Positions 1 through 12,038 are shown, counted from the first letter of the stretch. The stretch is 64,000 nucleotides of DNA from Sclerurus mexicanus (GCA_013396755.1 VWZF01002259.1:624457-688456), one strand, 5' to 3'. A program made the numbers and translations. The notes: generated by a model not told the origin, from the sequence alone.

Positions 1-424
1 GTATTGCCCTGATAATGAGCCTAAAAGGCATGTTTCAGAGAGACATGGAAAATTAATTTATCACTTTCTTCTTTTTGCAGGAAGTGTGAACCTGCACTCT
101 TTGCACCTGTGGCTAATTACTGTAGCCCTAAATTGAGGTTGCAAAGGAGGAATAAGGAAAAATATGCCCAAAAGGAGAGTCAGGAGTGTAGAAAAGATAG
201 GATGAATGGTTGGATGGATGAATGGATACATACATACATATACACACAGCCTGAATGACAAATCTAGGAGAAGACGTGGATGGAAATACTGGCCCTCATG
301 AAGTGTATTGTGTTTAAATGGAAAGGTTTTGATGGCAGGGAGGCTACCAGGGTGGATTCTGTGGGAAGACATCAGAAGCTCCCATTTCAGCTGTCTCAAA
401 GATGGACTCGCTGCTCTTCAAAGC
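1..424. other. Single-copy non-coding DNA with a short simple repeat
   Basis: No gene is supported here. The only structured part is an imperfect ATGG/ATAC simple repeat at about 201-248, with GGATGGATGAATGG followed by ATACATACATAC. The 112-codon minus-strand frame at 61-399 runs through this repeat, giving a run of HPTIHP-like residues, and looks like chance. Confidence 0.5.
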
Positions 425-1330
425 TGAGCAAATGAACAATGTTGGTGGTGCCTTTGCAATAATACATGGAAGAAAGGGTTAAAAATGTCAGAGTAGCTGT
501 GAGAGAGAGAGGCAAGAAAAAAGTGAGAGAAACAACTCTGCAGAAGTCATTGAAGGAGAGGGAGGAGGTGCTCCCGTCACTGGATCTGAGATTCCTCTAC
601 AGCCTATGGTGAAGACCATGGTAAGGCAAGCTGTACCCTTGCAGCCCATGAAGGTCCATAGTGGAACAGAGATCCCTCCACTTGTAGCCCATGGAGGGCC
701 CATGGTGGAGCAGGCTTCTGGCTGGAACTGTGGCTCACAGAAAGGAGCCCAGCAGGATCAGGTTTTCTTTACAGGATCTTTGACCCATGAAGGATCAATC
801 CATGCTGGACCTGTCTGTTCCTGAAGGACCACACCTCACAGGAAAAAGGTACTCTGGAGCAGTCCTTGAAGTCCATGGGAAGAACCCCCACTGGAGAGGT
901 TAGTGAAGACCTGACTGTTCTTTGGGAGAAACACCATGCTGGAGCAGGGGGACAACATGAGGAAGAAGGAGCAGCAGAGATGAAGTGTTATGGGCTGACT
1001 GCAACTCCTACCCCTACCCCTGCACTGCTCAGGGAGGAAGCAGTGGAAAGCTCATGAGGGAAGTTGAGCTTGGGAAGAAGGGAGGAGTGGGGAGATGGTG
1101 GTTTTAGATTTTTTTATTTCTCACTGTCCTACTGAGTTATTAATTAGCAAGAAATTAAATTAGTTTCCACAAGACAAGTCTGTTTGCCTGTGAAAGTACA
1201 TGGTGAGCAATCTCCCTGTCTGTATCTAGACTCCCGAGTTTTTATTGTATTTTCTCCCCTCTCTTGCTGAGGAAGAGTGAGAGGGCATCTTGGTAGGCTC
1301 ACAGTGGTAAACCAAGGTCAATCCACAATA
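425..1330 (+). mobile_element. Degenerate avian LTR-retrotransposon (ERV-type) LTR/3' region
   Basis: The stretch matches, from memory, a common avian ERV-derived repeat. It has degenerate internal units of about 40-60 bp built on CCCATGG...GGTGGAGCAG (near 643, 684, 785, 870 and 930). A T-rich stretch follows, with AAATTAAATTAG, then an R/U5-like part with TCTGTTTGCCTGTGA. It ends in GGTCAATCCACAATA, resembling the usual GTCAACCCACCACA terminus. The small open frames inside (606-824, 866-1057) follow from the internal repeats and are not genes. The left boundary is uncertain, and no target-site duplication was found. I do not assign a family name; ERVL-type is my best guess. Confidence 0.65.
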
Positions 1331-4300
1331 CAATATCAGTTAAAACCTTGCCATTTGGTTGCCAGAGATCTAGTCTTGGTGGACAGGGAAGAAATAATCT
1401 GAGGGATAAATTGCCTGTTTGAATTAAATCATTGGAAAAGCCAGGCAGGTAGAAAGCCCCAACCTCCCTGCCCCTCTGAAGACAGCCTCTATGAAGACAG
1501 GTCTGTGCACTCTCTTAATATTCCACATACACAGGGTGATCACAGAAGATGTTCTGTACTGCTACACATCAAGACTACATTCTACAAGCAGATTTTCAGC
1601 TCTGGAAGGGTTATTGTTTCCTACCTTGTCTGGACATTGAGTATGTTTAAAGACCTCTTTTGTAATTCCTTTCTTGAAGTAGGTGTCGTGCATAAAGCCA
1701 AGGCTGAGAGTGCTCCAGAAGGGTTGTACCATTTGGTAAAATTCAAGTTTCACTGAAAGATCGTTTGGCCCATAACCAGCACTAGATGCTGACTGCTGAG
1801 AGAAAAGCTAAAGGACAAGTCAAGCATGGAGCTGTCTTTTCTCCTTCAGGAAATACCAGAGTCAGAATCAGTTTCTGTATGTCTAGCAAACTTCAAGGTT
1901 CCCATTATAGTCAACAGAAATAATTAGGCTTTTCTAAGGCCTAATTATCTCACCATAAGGCAGCTATTTGAAATCATTCAAATTAATCATTCCCTAGGAG
2001 GACTTATTTCTTTCCTGCGATCATAACGAGCAGAAGGTGAAAACGAGCATCCATGCAGCTATCAACCATGCAGATGAGTGAATGGAAGTGAGATGACTCC
2101 CACAGCTCTAGGTGTGCCTAGGGTAGCAGGGTAGAGGTAAACCTTCTTGGAAACTAAAATGTTCAAATCAGAGAAGAGTTTGCAGTATAATGATTTCTCA
2201 GGGCCTCCCTACACAGGTGTAAAACATCAAGGAATATTTTATAGCCATCTTTGCCCTGAGCATATCAGAAGAAAATTGGTAAAAATAAGTGGGTATTGTG
2301 TATGGAAAATATATAAAATATCCCTTTCTGTAAAGTAGGTGGAGAATGAATAGCAGAGTACCCAGTGAGGAGTACACAACTGTGCTATTCCTTGAACTTG
2401 CAGGGGGGCATGACAGGGCTCTGTGTTTCATAATTCATCTGAGACTTGATCTGCAGTCACGGCAGAGAAGAGATCAGACATCTTCAAACTCTGCTGTTCC
2501 ATTAGTAGTTCCTCTGATCAGCACTAGTTTCCCTGCACTCCCTCCCTCCCTTTCTCTGTGTACTTCATGTGAATTAAAGAGTAAAATTTCCTCCTCCTTA
2601 GCTCTGAGCTGCGGGGGGGCTCAGTTTCCCAGCTAAAGGATGCACAGTATGGGGGCATGCTCTGCTGATCTTCTCCTTTTGAATGGCTTTTGAAAGCTGA
2701 TGATGTGATTTGAGCAGATTTTCACTCTAGGACCTTTCAGGGTTTGCTGTCTGGTGAGTTTTGTATTTGGGTGATTTAAAAACAAATATTTGGAGCCAGG
2801 TGGCCTGTTGTAGAAAAAATGTTGATATAAAGGAGGAAAAAGAGCAATCATTTTAAAGTTTGCTTTCTCTCCTGTGGCTAATTCACCCAATTATAAGCTG
2901 ATGACTGTTTGCTTAGTTCAGGAAATGGGTCAATGAAGGGTTTCTTACAGGCACAAAGAAAAACTTGTGCTTACTTTAGATAAAGAAAAACAAGCAAAAT
3001 AAAAAAAAAAAGGTGTTTACACACTGTTCTGTCAGCAAATTCTCAACACTGTCCTTCAGAGATCTTTCCTGTAAAATAAGCTCTTGAAGTTTGAAACTAG
3101 TTTAGGAAATGTGTGGAACTCTGGATTCCCAACTCACATATGATCTTTTAGGTAATTGCAATGTGGGAGTAATACGATAACAAATCAAGTATCTTCACTC
3201 TTGTTGGACAGCATAAGTAGTGTTCAATTTACTGAAACTAGACTTTTGTTTGCCTTCAGCTTTGACTGGCAAAGCAAGACTAACTTGATTAGCTCAGACA
3301 GAAATGCCACATCAAGGCGTGCCAATAGGATGAGTAGCTTTGGGTTACATGTTTGTTCGTATGTTCTTGGCTTAATTCAAACCTAAAAAAATCCAGGGCA
3401 GCAAGAAAAATTAAAAAAAATATTAAAATAATATTTCTCTGGCATGATTTAAAAACCTTGGCTAGTTTTCAAGTGAATGCAAGAAAACATTTATTTAAGC
3501 CAAGACAAGAGCCGAATGGAGAAGGGACCAAATGTGAAGAGGCTGAGAAACAATGTGCTCCCTCACTATGACTTCAGCTGCCACCTTTGCTCCCCCCTAT
3601 ACCAATTCCCATTCTGCGGTTTCACAGGTCACTCACAAGTCTGTCTCGAATCTATTCACCTCTGTAAAAGTCATGTGTACAGAATTAAACTCTTGTAGCT
3701 TATTAAAGCACACCAAGGTGAAGATAACTGTAATTGTACATAATTAACTTCCTTTTCCCAGTGCCTTAATAGTTGAGATTATGGACGTTGTTTCCATAGT
3801 TTGCAGTAATGAGGACTGAACTCTCACTTTCTTAAAAAAAACAAGGTATAATAAGGCAGCTGGTAGATGGCCTGTAAAAAAAAAAACCCTGAACCCTCTA
3901 GATGTCTGTGTCTGTACAGAAAATTCCACCTTGTAGTGGCGCTGAGAGGATTTCTTCTCCACAGCTATGCTCTGCAGGCTAGAACCAAGTAAATCTGAGT
4001 TGATTATGATGCAGCACCACAGAAATTGGTAGTTCAGGAAGGTGAATTTACTTAAAATTACTGAAAATCTACTGCATACACCTCAATCATAACAAAATCC
4101 CATAGCTACTATGAAAAAACTAATAAGGAACTTTTGAAGGTGTTATGTTGCTGTTGCATTATTACTTCAGTGTCCATCAATACTAGGTCTGTTGAGAAAG
4201 CGCAAAGCAGAGACATTTTTATTGCCTCTAAATGTAGACACACCCTACATCAGTGTGCTTGTCTCTTGTAATTCAATCACCATTGCTATCACAGGGTATC

Positions 4301-7044
4301 TGCTCCAGAGCAACAGAAGCTGTGGGAGATGTTCCTCTGGGCTGAGTGACTGGGCAATCTAGATAACTTGGCTTTTTTCTGATCCTTCTCAAGATTTTTT
4401 TAGTCTAAACAAGACCATTAAACATTTAATTTTACTTTTATTACTTTTAAATATTCATAAGAAATTGAATATTAAGGACACACCTACTGCAGAAAGCATG
4501 ACTGAACCTCTTGTATGCGTGTGAAAGCCAAAGTAAGAGCACCAGGCAGAACTGCAGTATCTATTGTGAAAATTCCTTTTGTGACTAGAAGAAATGAACT
4601 TCCTCTCTTCTGAAGAGCTGATGGGGCAACTGGATTTGTGTTCTTCCCTAATGAGACTATCTTGTGGTATACAACCAGGAGATGTCTCTGACCAAAGAAG
4701 TTCATTTAAGTGTTACTAAAATCATAACGTACTTTGCTATGTCATTGGTGGGCTTACAATGCACAGGGGTCTTTTGGCTAGCACAGAACCGAAACCACAA
4801 CATAGTCTGGAATCTGGGCATAGGAAGTTATGTAAAAACTTGAGCAGCCCTAAGGCTGCTATAATTTATGCTGGTAAACAGATGAATTGCTGGAATACAA
4901 ATGTTGCATAAAGCTTAATTTGCCTTCAACCCATCCCCAAGGAAGCTATGCCAAATGCCATGATGAAATCAGGATGGAATCAAGGTCTCACTGTTGAAAT
5001 TATATCTCTGGCTTTATTGCAACATTTTCCATGCAATTGTATTCCTCTACTATGTTTTCTTATTATCACTCTTTTAGTGCTCTCATATTAGCTAGCTGAT
5101 TAAGAAGTATTTTGCCTTCACCATAAAACAAGCAATCACATGCCCAATAGCTTTTTTATTGCAATAATAAGAAAAAGGATAGTCGGAAAAAATACACAAA
5201 ATAATATCACCTAATTTTTTTTCCCCCGACGAGCAGGAGACTGTTTAAATGAGTGGGACGATATTCTCGAGATTAGGAAATGTAGGTTTTCAGCAGTGGA
5301 GAAGGGATTGGGTGTATACTAGAGTGAGCATGTAAGCTGAAAACGATTAGCCCTGAAAGATGAGTCTAACAACTATAGAAATCAAAAATATTCCACTTCA
5401 AAAGTTTTTTGCTGTAATCAGATCATGGCATTCTCTGTAAGATTTCAAAACCTTTTCAAAGCATTTCCACAAATTAAATTCCACAGAATGCTGGTAGGGA
5501 GGACCTTACAGGCAGCTATTTTGTTTTAGCACATAATTATATGTAATTCATCCAAATATTTTGTTAATTGTTTAAATTCTTAACATATTGCAGTGTGTGT
5601 ATTCCGTTTCAGTCCTTTTCCATTCACTCTTCAAATAGGACAGAAAATGTCCTCTCTGTGTTCCTCTTGTAGATATACTCCTGTTGTACATGATAACTTG
5701 ATTCCCTTGGCTTAGAACACCTGAAATTACAAACCGTGTATATTCTTCAGGGAAAACATACACCCCCATATGCAGAGTATACCAGATGAAATTGCTTTAA
5801 AATAATGCTGTGATTTTTCCTGAGCAATGACAGAATTTTATTTTAAAAATAATAAAAAAAAAGCCAACAAAATAAACCTAAACTGTTCCCAGAAAACATT
5901 TTGATAAGAGCTTTAAGTTGATTACTTTTTGTATCCTGTGTCCTGTTTGGCTGATAAGCTCACAGTCTCCATTCTTACACATTGTTTTTATGTTCCTGTG
6001 CTGAACCCATCTACTCAATGTCATCTTTCAGTTGCCAGCGTGAAGGTGGCGGTGGAGGGGGAGCAGAGAAGAAACATGAGGATGGCACAGTCCAGCACCA
6101 AGACAGAGATTAGGGGTCAGCCTGCCCACACAGATAACTGCTACGCTCTCAGGAATTAAATTTGTTAATCTTTGGAATGCTGTTCATCTTTCATAAATCA
6201 TATAAGCTATAACAGAGCCTTTGATCTAAATGCAGTGTAGCCAGAAACCTGATGCTTCTTTTGTCTCTGATCTCTGAATCTGGGTTGTCAGGAGGAGTGC
6301 TCTCTCCCCTTCTCTTAAACCTGTCTCCTAACACTATGCTACTCTCTTTACAAAGAAGTAGGATGGTTTCATGGCTAAGTCATTGTGCTTGAGTTTCAGA
6401 AGTCTGGATTTGGTGTCCAGCCCTTGGCAAATGCTGTCTGCCACTATCAGCAGAAAGCTGATTTTGGTGATTGACAGATGTCTATTCACTGCTGATCTCT
6501 GCTGGACTGTATCTGAATTGCTTTTTTTGGGAAGGTCACGTCCATCAACTTGGCTCTGACATAAGCATGGTCTTTCCAAAAGAAGGTAGAGTCCTGTCCT
6601 CCGTTACACTGATTCCAAAATGCTTTGACTCACACAGTAACTGGCTTCATTGGTGTTAGAGGTCATTGAGACATTTAGAAGAACCACATTGTATGACTAA
6701 CTTTTTCATTTCATCAAGCTGGTTCTTTTTCTAACCAAAAAAAAGGGACAAGGAGTGGGGGTCGGGGAAAGGTGGTGTAGCGGAAAGATGGCGATTGATG
6801 ATCAGGTTTTATTATTTAACCTTTTGTAGATTAGCCCACCACTTACTATGGCTTTTTTGGAACACAATTGGAATTGCTTTTGTAAATGTATGATATGAAA
6901 GCACTGTGAAATTAAATACAGGATGTCAAATGCTACTGGCACTCTGAAATCCAGTCATTACACTGTTATGAATTGGATGTGGATTATCGACACAACCAAA
7001 ATGCAATTAAATTGGATAGTTAGTAAAAATCCCTCCAGGTAATA
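1331..7044. other. Single-copy AT-rich non-coding DNA
   Basis: About 5.7 kb without a recognisable repeat or gene. Small A-runs occur at 3001-3011 and near 3880. Open frames are short and match no family I know. The only locally different segment is 6040-6159, which is more GC-rich and preceded by a weak acceptor-like CATCTTTCAG; it is discussed as a finding. The rest looks like ordinary intronic or intergenic DNA. Confidence 0.55.
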
Positions 7045-7291
7045 TCTTGGTAGAGCTTCACTGGCTTCTGAGAGACACAGAACTTCTTTCAAGGGATCAT
7101 GCACATGGTTCCCCAGGCAAGCAAGTCACAGCACCAAGCCTATCAGACAGAGTTCAAGAAGCATTTGGACAGTGTTCTCAGGTACATGGTATGATTCTGA
7201 GGGCAGTGCTATGCTGGCTTGGAGCTGGACTCAATGATCCTTCTGGGTTCCTTCCAACAGAGGATATTCTATGACTGTAATTCTATGATTC
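7045..7291 (+). mobile_element. CR1 LINE fragment, 3' end
   Basis: The right part carries the CR1 3' signature on the plus strand: GGACTCAATGATCCTTCTGG, then TTCCTTCCAACAG, then a degenerate octamer tail ATTCTATGACTGTAATTCTATGATT. The left part (CACCAAGCCTATCAGACAG, TTCAAGAAGCATTTGGACAG) fits the 3' end of the CR1 body and its UTR. The copy is 5'-truncated, as almost all CR1s are. CR1 is the dominant avian LINE; this copy lacks any ORF and is dead. The 75-codon frame inside it is not a gene. Confidence 0.88.
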
Positions 7292-7734
7292 CATGAGTCC
7301 AGCTGCATCACTGATTCTGCATTTTGAAAAGTTCAGTTCACAATACATGATGATACAGGATGATAGGGTCAAGAAGATGGAGTGACAGATCAGGGAGAAA
7401 AAGTAGAATAAAAATTAGAGGGAGAGGAAAATAATACAGAGATGTGTGACGGCATCAAATTAACTGAGTTGGTGCCTTCCAACATAGGTGCTGAGATGAA
7501 GAATTATCTGAGACTGACCCAACTCATCAGCTTCCGACACCCATAGGACACTCCACTCCTGATTGTACAGGTCTGCTGACTTCGTGAACCTTCAGCCTTG
7601 TCTCCTGTTTCACCAGAGGCAAACCCGAGTGTGAGAAAGTGTTCACTACATGAATATACCTTTAGCACAAATTTATTAAGTAAATTGTCAGCACCTTCTT
7701 CTGAAGCAAAGATGAACTGTGAGATGTTATTTGC

Positions 7735-7845
7735 ACTTGGCTAACTGAGAAGCAGAGAGACTCTGTAATTTGCCTAGACTCACAAGATTAGCAAAGAATT
7801 AAATCCTCTATATTCAAAACTGTCCCCTTGACTGTGAGCTTTTCT
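7735..7845 (-). repeat. Ancient MIR-like SINE relic
   Basis: The order of short matches follows the reverse complement of the MIR core: GAGAAGCAGAGAGACT, AATTTGCCTAGACTCACA, AGCAAAGAATTAAATCC, then ACTGTCCCCTTGACTG. These correspond to the conserved 'tgacttgcccaaggtcac ... gaattgaaccc' region. Divergence is high, so this is an old relic shared with other amniotes if correct. Confidence 0.4.
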
Positions 7846-8371
7846 TATCAAAGATTTTCTCTCCAATCTTTCCTGGATAGATAGAAGTGCCGCTCCTCCA
7901 GGAACACTGAATTTTGATATTTAATTCCTTATTTTTAACTATTTAATTTAAAGATTCCCTTCTTTGATCATATTCAACAGCTATAATAAATAGATGTCCT
8001 TGCAAGACCAGTGGTTCATGAAAAATATATATATATGTGCAGTCTCTTACATTTTCAAGTAATATAATCAATATTAATTGTTGTACTGTAAAGTAGGATT
8101 TATTCTTCACTGTGAATGGAATGGAATATGATTTTCACTAAATCTTCTCCATTTCAGTAGAATATAACAAAAGCCAAGTTAAACTACAGCTTTGAGAATT
8201 TCTGCAGACAGTATAAATGGAATATATAAGAACTCTGTAAAAAAAAAGTCATGTTTCAAAACTGTCAAAACAATTCAACACGTTAGTGTGTCCTTGTAGA
8301 ATGACAGATAAAGAAAAAATATAATCAATTGATTCATGAGATAGAGTTGGGACCATCAGGTTTACACTTGG

Positions 8372-8540
8372 CTTTGACACTGTTTTCTCCAAGTGACTCC
8401 TGGCCAAACCATTTAATTTCCCCATGACCCAGTTTCCCAGTCATAAAACAAGGAGCAGTTGTGTTCCTGCAGAACCCAGCTGTTGTGAAGATCATTTTTG
8501 CAAAATGCTTGGATAAACGCAGATGCATAGGAGTCCTGTA
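8372..8540 (+). repeat. Ancient MIR-like SINE relic
   Basis: Plus-strand matches to the MIR core occur in the expected order: CCAAGTGACTCCTGG, then CCCAGTTTCCCAGTCATAAA, then GCTGTTGTGAAGATCA, then GCAAAATGCTTGGAT. These parallel 'caagtcacttaacc', 'cctcagtttcccatctgtaaa', 'gttgttgtgaggatta' and 'gtaaagcgcttag'. The overlapping minus-strand 94-codon frame is therefore an accident of the repeat. Confidence 0.55.
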
Positions 8541-9411
8541 AGGTTGGCAGTGAGCTTTTTGCAGTTTGCCTGAATCAAGGAAAGACAAGATGATATGAAG
8601 AAGAGAGGTGTTAAACATCCTTTCTGAGGGTTGATTCCGTTCTGTTTTGTATGTTTATGGTACATTCAAATTTGGAAGAATCTAAGGGGTAGGTTTGCAG
8701 TTTTTTAAAATACCTGAAGTATATTCATTAACTGGGAAAAAAAACTTTCCAAACATTGAGATCCACTGACTTAGTGTTTCCTTTATTGAATCAATAGGAT
8801 AAAAACATGTCTTTTAGACATCTTTATTTTTCACATCTGTTTTCCTTAGGATGCTGTAGTCCAGTCTCAGACTTTCTCATATAATCATTCACTATAAAAT
8901 TATTGATCTTTTATGAGATAAAGGTAAAGCCCCAGATGGGAAACTAACAGTTGCTATAATAAAGAAATGTGAAAAGACAAAGAAAGGGAGTGAGTGAGAT
9001 GAATAAACAGAACAAGAAGAAAAGGCACAAAGAGAAAGAAGAAGAATGAAAAAACTGATTTTGAAGGTGAAAATCCTTTGGGAAATTGGGATAATTGATA
9101 AGATAAATTTGTTATTTAATTGGATAATTATGTACTTTTGGTCTTTACACAAGTGTTTCATTCGCAACAGGGGATGACTGACTGTCAGTGTCAGCACGGT
9201 TAGTGTCAATGTTATGTTACCCTGGTTGACAGAATGCCAGTACAGAAATATTATTCACCCTTCCCTAACAAACAGTTTAAAATTGCTGACAAAGGACAAT
9301 AAGTTCTATGGGCCAATATATTCCATTCAAATGTATTGCATGGAATTGCTGTTTCCACTTTGGAAGGACAGTCCTGAATAGAATAATGAAAACTATGACT
9401 GGGAAAAAAAA

Positions 9412-9572
9412 TCTCATAGAATCATGGAACCATAGAATGGTTTGGGTTGGAAGGGACCTTAAAGATCATCTCATTCCAATTCCCACTTTGCCATGGGTAG
9501 GGACATGTTCCACTAGACCAGGTTGCTCAAAGCACCATCCAACTGGCTTTGAATACTTAAGTGTGAATGTTT
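9412..9572 (-). mobile_element. CR1 LINE fragment, 3' end
   Basis: It begins with the inverted tail TCATAGAATCATGGAACCAT, then GGTTTGGGTTGGAAGGGACC and TTAAAGATCATCTCATTCCA. It continues with CCATGGGTAGGGACATGTTC and CACTAGACCAGGTTGCTCAA. This is the classic avian CR1 3' UTR read on the minus strand. The copy is 5'-truncated after about 160 bp and has no coding part. Confidence 0.92.
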
Positions 9573-10234
9573 TGGAACTATAAAAGGGCATCAGTCTAGG
9601 CTGAGATCAGAGTTATCTACAAATCAGGGCAATGCCTCTGAATATACTAATCTGTTCCTTATATTTACTAATCTTTCATCTGTACTTACATATGCAAGAG
9701 AAAAAAATCACATCTTTTTAGTTTTGTAGCATAGTAGGCATATTTTTATTATCATTTTTGTTTTGAAACAAAAATTGGCCCTTGTTTTCTTTCTGATTTT
9801 CCCATTTGCCCTTTTTGCATACCACTTAGGCAGCTATCATGTCATTTTCAACTTCATGAAGAGGTCGAGATCAGTAGTCTCTTAATGGAAATGACAGATA
9901 GCAATGCTTCAATCCCTTCCTGCAGTAGCCTCCTTGTTAGACAGTGGGAAATTCACTCAATTTCTCTCTTGATACATTATAATATGTTAGATGATCAGAG
10001 GTAAGGCCTGGAGGATTACATCCAGAAAATATTCAGGCACCTAATATCTACCTTAGACTGAAATTCAGTGCTGACATCCCTTTGAGCCATTCAGAAATCA
10101 AATCAAATGATAAGTTGTTGATGCTGCACAGAGGAGAACGGTACAGGGAAACCTGATTTGGAAAACTGCATGGAATCTAATGTTTTTCTGACTGTTTCAA
10201 CACTACGCCCCACCCACAGCAGTGTCTATTTTAT
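9573..10234. other. Single-copy non-coding DNA
   Basis: No repeat or gene is recognised. The sequence is AT-rich and contains many stop codons in all frames. Confidence 0.5.
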
Positions 10235-10249
10235 ACATATAGCACAGCC
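10235..10249 (+). repeat. 15-bp direct repeat, left copy
   Basis: ACATATAGCACAGCC is repeated exactly at 10532-10546. The two copies bracket a 282-bp segment containing a minus-strand CR1 3' end. They may be a target-site duplication. Confidence 0.7.
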
Positions 10250-10395
10250 AGGATTGCATCCCTGTGACTCATAGAACCAGAACAGAAATTGAAATGGAGG
10301 GATACTCACTCCCACAAGGTGTTCATGTCCCTCAGTCGCATGCTATATGTATAACCTCTGGCCATACAAAACTTCTTTTCATGTAATCATGTAGA

Positions 10396-10531
10396 GCCAT
10401 AGAATCATAGAATTCCTGAGTTGGAAGGGACACATAGGGATCATTGAGTTCAGCTCCTGGCACTGCATACATCAACCCCAAGAATCCCATCATGTGGTTT
10501 CTTCCTGCCTCTTGGTGTACCTTCAGCACGG
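10396..10531 (-). mobile_element. CR1 LINE fragment, 3' end
   Basis: It starts with the inverted octamer tail CATAGAATCATAGAATTCCT, then GAGTTGGAAGGGACACATAG, GGATCATTGAGTTCAGCTCC and TGGCACTGCATACATCAACC. This is a CR1 3' UTR on the minus strand, of a different subfamily from the copy at 9412. It is cut off at 10531, directly next to the right copy of a 15-bp direct repeat. Confidence 0.88.
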
Positions 10532-10546
10532 ACATATAGCACAGCC
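10532..10546 (+). repeat. 15-bp direct repeat, right copy
   Basis: Exact second copy of ACATATAGCACAGCC from 10235-10249. It abuts the 5'-truncated end of the minus-strand CR1 at 10396-10531. Confidence 0.7.
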
Positions 10547-11160
10547 TAGTCTGTACTCAGGGTACCCTGCAGATCTATGAATTGTGTTTTCAATTGGCTG
10601 GAAAAGTAATTTAACCGATTTTTTCCACTTGTTGAACCAGGCTGAGGTTGGACATCACCCTTGCTTATCCACTTGTCCACAGCCAAATAAATAACTGAGG
10701 TGTTAAAGTGCCGGAGAGAGTTTTGGCACCAAATCTCAGTCTCATATTGGCCCAGGCAGCAGTGACATGTCCAAGAGGCAGGTGTTGAAATCTTCCATCA
10801 GACTTTATTTTCAGCTCATGCAAGACTCTTCTGGCCCAAAGCTGTGCATTTTATTATTATGGGCTGAATTACACCTGGCATTGTTTGAGATTTTTTTTCC
10901 CCTGTAAGACAGCTAAGATAGACAGAAGCTATGAAAAAACTATAGCCAAAAAATAGCACAATCAATTGTTAATTCTCCTTTAAAAACTTGCATTATTCTC
11001 ATTATTTTTCTTCTTAGGCAGTTTTTTTACTTCAATACAAGTAGTCACTGAGCTAAAGTACTGCATGAAGCATAAAACTGGAGGAATTCTGGTGGAAAAC
11101 AAGAGTGCATGCAATAGGGGGAAAAATGGAGACAAAAGTTGGTATTTCTGTGTGTTAGAT
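10547..11160. other. Single-copy non-coding DNA
   Basis: No gene or repeat is recognised. The last five bases (11156-11160, TAGAT) form the left target-site duplication of the solo LTR that follows. Confidence 0.5.
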
Positions 11161-11525
11161 TGTCATAGTTACAGGGCCCAGGACCAGTTTATCACTATGT
11201 GGATATAATCAAAACTGTATATTCCACACCCTCTATGTCATGTCTGATGGACTGTTAGTAAGGGATCATTTGCAGAAGCTGCCCAGGGCACACCTGACAC
11301 CTCAGGCTGCAAGATGGGTGTTTAAGAACCATGTGAGATAGGGGAGTGTTTCTGTTTTCACACCAGTGACTCAGCCTTGATAACTTCCCTCTGGGGAGGC
11401 ATCAGCACCTTCACACCCAGCCTGAGGGGTCATATCTGCAAATGGGCCATTAGGGACTGGCATAATAGGCAGCTTCATTGACCTAGACCACTAAAGATTC
11501 CAAAAATATCTCATGACTCACAGAG

Positions 11526-11781
11526 TTAAATCACCCATTGTGAAAGTTCTCACCCTGAGGAAGGTATTGGGCATTCGCATTTGAACCTGAGCATGTATAA
11601 ACTTCAGGCTTTGGGACTTCTGGTACCACTCATCAGATCCAGATGAGGACCAGAGCGTCAACAGGACCACAACTGCCAATCTTGACAAGACTGGGACAAT
11701 CATCCTCACCAGCAGGTTTTCCTTTCCTTTTACTGCGTCCTCAGGGGGACCACATAACACTCAGCACAGGGGCTAATGAAC
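11526..11781 (+). repeat. 256-bp duplicated segment within the LTR, copy 1
   Basis: It runs from TTAAATCACCCATTG to GGGGCTAATGAAC and is repeated at 11783-12038 with one base change that I can see (CAGGCTTTGG here, CAGGGTTTGG in copy 2). The minus-strand frames at 11518-11760 and 11730-12017 encode almost the same peptide only because of this duplication. Confidence 0.95.
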
Positions 11782-11782
11782 N
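11782..11782. other. Single ambiguous base at a likely contig junction
   Basis: One N lies exactly between the two 256-bp copies. Its position at the join suggests that two overlapping sequence ends were placed side by side rather than merged. Confidence 0.85.
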
Positions 11783-12038
11783 TTAAATCACCCATTGTGA
11801 AAGTTCTCACCCTGAGGAAGGTATTGGGCATTCGCATTTGAACCTGAGCATGTATAAACTTCAGGGTTTGGGACTTCTGGTACCACTCATCAGATCCAGA
11901 TGAGGACCAGAGCGTCAACAGGACCACAACTGCCAATCTTGACAAGACTGGGACAATCATCCTCACCAGCAGGTTTTCCTTTCCTTTTACTGCGTCCTCA
12001 GGGGGACCACATAACACTCAGCACAGGGGCTAATGAAC
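11783..12038 (+). repeat. 256-bp duplicated segment within the LTR, copy 2
   Basis: Second copy, the same length as copy 1 and about 99.6 percent identical. It begins directly after the N and carries a second TATAAA at 11853-11858. Confidence 0.95.

Larger units (their letters stand above)
7292..9411. other. Single-copy DNA with two MIR-like relics
   Basis: Apart from the two MIR-like segments annotated separately, I see only AT-rich unique sequence, with a short (AT)n at about 8027-8037. Nothing here supports a gene. Confidence 0.5.

Noticed and set aside
205..248. CRISPR array or other organised direct repeat array
   Set aside because: It is only a degenerate 4-bp simple repeat in a vertebrate genome; no spacer structure exists anywhere in the window.
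5480..5530. CR1 tail-like stretch (CCACAGAATGCTGGTAGGGA)
   Set aside because: Only the GGGAGGACCTTA part resembles CR1; the octamer tail and the following UTR are absent, so the match is too weak.
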